Shown piece after piece: positions 6,077 to 9,617 of a DNA stretch of 9,617 bases. This stretch comes from Lachnospiraceae bacterium UBA1066 (GTDB lineage: Bacteria > Bacillota > Clostridia > Lachnospirales > Lachnospiraceae): NCBI GenBank assembly GCA_002316215.1, contig DCDB01000160.1:1-9617 (forward strand), written 5' to 3'. The notes below the pieces were generated by a model. That model was not told where the DNA came from and made no database searches. It worked only from the letters and a program-made list of their open reading frames with translations. The translations under genes and the position numbers were made by a program. Numbering within the stretch: position 1 is the stretch's first letter; each line of letters begins with the position of its first letter.

Positions 6077-7876
6077 GAGTTTGATCTTAATGTATTCTTT
6101 TCCGCAGAAGGTAAAGGAAAAGATGCTCACTTTGTATTCGAGGATTATGTCCAGAAATGGCTCGATCTGATACGTGGCTCATATTTGGAGACTTCCGTTG
6201 ATGAACTGAAGCTCGGTGCTGAAAAACCGCCTATGCCTTATTCAGACACCAGACTTCTTAATGTCTTATCACACACGCTTTGGTTCTTACCTAATGTGGC
6301 GTCTTGTCAAGCAATGGCTAATTTACTTGCTCAGAAGCAAAATGCTTTTTATCACGATTATAAGGTGAATGTTTGTGCGGGTACTGCAGCTGGTATTGGT
6401 GTAGCCGCACTGGAACCAGTTCGTCGTTCAATGGAAGATCCTTTAAACTCGAAAACAATCACGCTTTCATGTGGTAAGCTAACGACCGGTGTTACCATCA
6501 GGCCTTGGACGGGTGTTTTTATGCTACGTAACCTGTCAAGTCCAGAGACTTATTTCCAGACAGCATTCCGTGTACAAAGTCCGTGGGAAGTGATGACGGA
6601 TAAAGGGAAAAAAGAGATTATTAAAAATGAATGCTATGTATTCGATTTTGCTCTGGATCGTGCCCTTCGTCAGATATCCGATTATAGTTGCCGACTGAAT
6701 GTTGCAGAAAGCAATCCCGAAAAGAAAGTCGGAGAATTCATTAGTTTCTTGCCGGTATTGGCGTATGACGGAAGCGCTATGCGACAGGTCAATGCAGCAG
6801 AAATTCTTGATATCGCTATGGCAGGTACCTCCGCTACTCTTCTTGCGAAACGTTGGGAAAGCGCGCTTCTGGTTAACGTAGATAATGATACCCTTTCACG
6901 ACTTCTTGCCAGCCCGGAGGCAATGGATGCCTTGATGCGCATTGAGGGATTCCGTAGCTTGAATGCTGATATTGAGACAATCATTAATAAGTCTAATGCA
7001 GTAAAGAAAGCCAAAAAGGAAGGCAAGGAATTAACAAAGAAAGAAAAGAAAGAGCTTACTGAGGCTGAAAAGGAATATAAGTCAAAACGTAAGATGATTC
7101 AGGAAAAGCTGATCAAGTTTGCTACCCGAGTGCCTGTGTTCATGTATCTGACCGACTATCGAGAGTACAGCTTGCAGGACGTCATTACACAGTTAGAGCC
7201 CGATCTGTTTAAGAAAGTCACTGGATTGGATGTAAAGGATTTTGAGCTGCTGGTTTCGTTAAATGTATTCAATGAAGCACTAATGAACGATGCCGTATAC
7301 AAGTTCAAACGTTATGAAGATGCAAGCTTGATTTATACCGGAATCGATAGACATACGGGTGAGAATGTTGGTTTGTATAGCACTGTTATTTCTCGTGCCG
7401 ATTATGATGCTATGGCCGGACAGCTTTCGTCTTCCATGCAGGCAGAATCGCCAAGGGATGACGACGTTCCAGAGAGACCAATTTTTACTAATATTAGCAG
7501 TTACTTGGATGATGAAGATGAAGACGAGGACGATGAGCCTGTATTAAAAGTTGCCGAGAAACCGGCAAAGTATGAGGCGAAGAGAACATCGATAGCTCAG
7601 CCGTCAAAACCGTCCTATTCAAGCGGATCAACTTATCATCCGGCTTATGTACCTCCGACACCGGTATCAATGCCAGCTAAGAAAGCCGTCATTAAGGTTG
7701 ATACCAGCAAGATCAAAGCTGGAACGATTGTCTCTCATAAGGCATTTGGCGAGGGTCATGTGATAGGAATTGATGGCGCTATTGTCGTTGTTAAGTTTGC
7801 TGGCCTTGGTAATAAAGAGAAAAGATTTCAGTTCCCGGGAGCTTTTGAGCAGGGCTTCCTGAAAGTTGAAGAATAG
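6071..7876 (+). pseudogene. Restriction-type superfamily 2 helicase, N-terminus missing, with Tudor-like tail
   Basis: About 601 residues are readable from the breakpoint to TAG at 7874-7876. The second motor domain is present: the segment coded around 6465-6595 contains TLSCGKLTTGVTIRPWTGVF (motif V-like) and then YFQTAFRVQSPW, matching the motif VI position. The first motor domain with Walker A and DEAD/DEAH boxes is absent, so it cannot be an active helicase. A very basic helical stretch follows (about 6990-7100), then an acidic/proline linker (about 7505-7700) and a last module, GTIVSHKAFGEGHVIGIDG...VVVKFAGLG, resembling the Tudor-like C-terminal domain of PcrA/UvrD. The nominal open frame begins at TTG 6059 inside the methylase and has no ribosome site. 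In related loci such a helicase supplies the translocating restriction subunit next to an Eco57I methylase. Confidence 0.7.
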
Positions 7877-7879
7877 ATT

Positions 7880-7895
7880 GGAGGGGTAAGACGTG
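7880..7895 (+). promoter_or_regulatory. Ribosome site and GTG start of the last plus-strand gene
   Basis: GGAGGGG at 7880-7886 followed after 6 nt by GTG at 7893, only 16 nt after the helicase stop. This strong site supports the GTG as the true start. Confidence 0.7.
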
Positions 7896-8522
7896 AGCGA
7901 CACCTTCGTAAAACTAAAGACGATAGCTGATTTACAGAACGAATCAGCAAAATTCTTTCTTAAAGAACAGGATTACGTTTTTACATCCCGCCTATTTAAG
8001 GATGGTTTCCAACATGTGTATGGAATAGATTCTGAAAAATCAGTATTGAGCATAGATGCATTTAGAAAGCTTAATAAACTTCTTAATGTCCTTTCAAAAC
8101 GCCAAGAACAGACAGGTTCAATCTCATTTGCTACTGGTGATGAATACGATAAAACTTATCTTGAAGAGACGCGATCCTTCCTTCGATTGATTGGAACTTC
8201 TGATGCCCGCGCCCTTACTAACGAGGAACAGGTTGTCCTGTATGCTGAGTATGCCTTTCTGATTAAGTACGCAAATGATGATGATACTTTTACTAAAGAA
8301 GTTGAACTGAATAGGTGGCTTCGTTTGGTTTCAAATCTTGTAAAGCCTACGCTGAACCTGCAGCTGGATATATTCTTCAATATGATTCGATCTGTAAACC
8401 GGTTGATAGAAGAAGGAGAAGCTCTGAAATGCGATGATTATATGAGCAGACTTCTTCGTCGCAATTATAGACAGAGCGCAATGTCAGTGTTTACTGAAAC
8501 GCAGGTTGTTGAGGAATCAATA
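7893..8522 (+). pseudogene. DUF262/GmrSD-like helical-region protein, cut by a breakpoint
   Basis: Starts at GTG 7893 (MSDTFVKLKTIADLQ) and is recognisable as native for about 210 residues. Segments such as FLRLIGTSDARALTNEE, VVLYAEYAFLIKY, LNRWLRLVSNLVKPTLN and VVEES resemble the helical part of large DUF262 (GmrS-like) proteins, where a W-x-R-x2-x-N-L line and a later EE-x2-K line are typical. The N-terminal DUF262 nuclease/NTPase region with its QR-x-Y-x-W motif is not present before it, so this may be a separate chain. After about 8522 the frame stays open to TAG at 9450-9452, but that part is the antisense of the BrxD-like gene and should not be annotated as native protein. Family assignment is from memory and moderate at best. 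Confidence 0.5.
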
Positions 8523-8530
8523 ATGAAGCT
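8515..8530. other. Breakpoint 2: two converging genes cut at one point
   Basis: Left of this point is plus-strand coding of moderate GC (QVVEESI...). Right of it is minus-strand coding of clearly higher GC (...ERLCELH then a stop). Both genes lose their 3' ends here and no terminator separates them. Confidence 0.65.
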
Positions 8531-9587
8531 CGCAAAGGCGTTCCAGCAGAAGATAGATTTCCTCGGGGGTCAGTTGGTTCAGCTTGATCACTGGTCCGGA
8601 ATAATCGGTATAGCCGTTTGCGCTGAACTGGTTATCCGCCAGGCGGGAGCGCAAAGCTTCGTAATTGAACAGGCCTCTGCGTTCGTCATAGACAAACTGC
8701 GGCGTGCCGCTCATAAAGACTCCGATATACCGGGCTTTCCCCTGCATGGTGTCGTTGAAAATCGTCAGGATCTTTTCATAGTTGCTGTCTCTGGCCTGCT
8801 TATTGGTAATCTTATAGAGGTTGACGCCCTCGTCCAGAAAGACGAGCAGTCCCTGATAGCCCGCCTTTACCGCAAACAGTGCGAACAGCTTCAGAAAATC
8901 ATACCAGCTCTGGTCGTCGATGATGCAGTCCACCGAGAGGTTCTGCCGCGCTTCCGTTTTTGTTGTGTACTCGCCTCTCAGCCAGCGGAGCGCCGACTGC
9001 TTCTGTTCCTCCTGCCCGGTTTTCATCCCGCGCCAGTAGGCTTCGATCACCGTGGAAAAGGCAAAGCCATAGGCCATTTCGGAAAGCTCCGCCATGACCG
9101 CCGCGATTTTGCCGCTGACGGCGTCAACCATTCCCGGATCGCCGGGATGCAAGCCGCTTTCCTGAATGACGGCCGCCTGCAGGGAACTGATCCATTTCTG
9201 CAGAATCGCCTCCAGTGCCCCGCCCTCCGGCCGGGTCAGAATCGAAAGATGCTGCATCAGCTCCCGGTAGGTTGCAAGACCCTGTCCTTTCGTGCCGGTC
9301 AGCCTGCGTTCCGGGGAAAGATCCGCGTCCGCGACAACGAAATTCCGTTCCATGGCGTTATTGCGGATCATCTGCAGCAGGAAGCTTTTGCCGCTGCCGT
9401 ACTGGCCGGTCACAAGACGGAACGACGCGCCGCCGTCCTCAATGGTGGATAAATCCTGTAAAAAGGCGCCTACCTCTTTCTGCCGTCCGACAGCGATGTG
9501 CCGAAGCCCGACGCGCGGCACGACGCCGGCAATCAGAGAATTGAGAAGCGCGCCGGATTCCCGGCGGCTGATCTTTACGGTCTGCAT
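8517..9587 (-). CDS. brxD: BrxD-like (DUF2791) ATP-binding protein, 3'-truncated
   Basis: 356 aa from ATG at 9587 (MQTVKISRRE), with AGGGGG (complement of 9597-9602) 9 nt upstream. Order of features: SRRESGALLNSLIAGVVPRVGL (7-28), Walker A GQYGSGKS (61-68, Lys67), Walker B LLVFLDE (247-253), GVFMSGTPQFV (about 283-293 region), RSRL and LTPEEIYLLLERL. This matches the BREX-associated ATPase BrxD, which usually works with the BrxHI-type helicase encoded next to it in type 2 BREX and related Firmicute loci. Family members generally run some tens of residues further; here the frame closes two codons after CELH, at breakpoint 2, and the usual downstream partner is absent. GC is markedly higher than in the plus-strand genes, so it has a different origin or a different contig was joined. 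ATPase core intact; function uncertain. It could also belong to a TerB-linked relative and not true BREX. Confidence 0.75.
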   Translation of the reverse strand: MQTVKISRRESGALLNSLIAGVVPRVGLRHIAVGRQKEVGAFLQDLSTIEDGGASFRLVTGQYGSGKSFLLQMIRNNAMERNFVVADADLSPERRLTGTKGQGLATYRELMQHLSILTRPEGGALEAILQKWISSLQAAVIQESGLHPGDPGMVDAVSGKIAAVMAELSEMAYGFAFSTVIEAYWRGMKTGQEEQKQSALRWLRGEYTTKTEARQNLSVDCIIDDQSWYDFLKLFALFAVKAGYQGLLVFLDEGVNLYKITNKQARDSNYEKILTIFNDTMQGKARYIGVFMSGTPQFVYDERRGLFNYEALRSRLADNQFSANGYTDYSGPVIKLNQLTPEEIYLLLERLCELHY

Positions 9588-9617
9588 GATAACGTTCCCC
9601 CTAAGCAATTGATTTTT

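Noticed and set aside
8523..9452. Second half of the 519-codon plus-strand frame as native protein
   Set aside because: It is exactly antisense to the BrxD-like gene, which has a proper start, ribosome site, Walker A and Walker B. The frame is open only because of GC-rich codon bias.
1..9617. CRISPR arrays, tRNA or rRNA genes, insertion sequences
   Set aside because: No regularly spaced repeats, no tRNA or rRNA signatures, no transposase coding and no terminal inverted repeats were seen at either breakpoint.

Overview
The window looks like accessory DNA from a Clostridia-type Firmicute, probably a gut Lachnospiraceae or Oscillospiraceae relative. This is inferred from strong AGGAGG-type ribosome sites, moderate GC, dense same-strand packing, and a left-edge gene resembling sigma-like regulators of Firmicute conjugative elements. 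The content is a defence island with broken edges.

Layout. A partial minus-strand gene (1-268) encodes the N-terminus of a Cys-rich sigma-factor-like protein. A good sigma-A promoter (355-383, perfect TATAAT) then faces right into a compact plus-strand run. The run holds an unrecognised 328-aa protein A (513-1499), an unrecognised 216-aa protein B (1492-2142), a 70-aa excisionase/MerR-type HTH protein (2159-2371), and an intact 765-aa AAA_13 ATPase resembling RloC anticodon nucleases, with a CPFC zinc-hook motif (2409-4706). Next come two methyltransferase-fold proteins. The first (4764-5501) has SAM-binding motifs but no NPPY. The second (5491-6075) has motif I but stops at NPP. It is joined without a gap to the C-terminal 601 residues of a restriction-type helicase (6071-7876), then to the 5' part of a gene resembling the helical region of large DUF262/GmrSD proteins (7893-~8522). 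That gene runs abruptly into a GC-rich minus-strand BrxD-like (DUF2791) ATPase gene (8517-9587), which is cut at its 3' end at the same point.

How it may work. The HTH protein, RloC-like ATPase, methylase pair, helicase and DUF262-like gene look like a restriction-modification locus with a linked RNase-type back-up. Two breakpoints (~6071 and ~8522) have removed the methylase catalytic half, the helicase first motor domain and the ends of the last two genes. Restriction is therefore probably dead here, or the contig is chimeric, while genes A, B, HTH and the RloC-like gene are intact.

The most original signal is in A and B. The C-terminus of A and the N-terminus of B carry the same short beta-prone segment (SG-x4-[VM]-IPNYGTIN). 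Its codons differ at most synonymous positions, so the protein sequence is what is conserved. That layout matches paired amyloid or docking motifs of bacterial immune effectors and is the best candidate here for an undescribed two-protein system.
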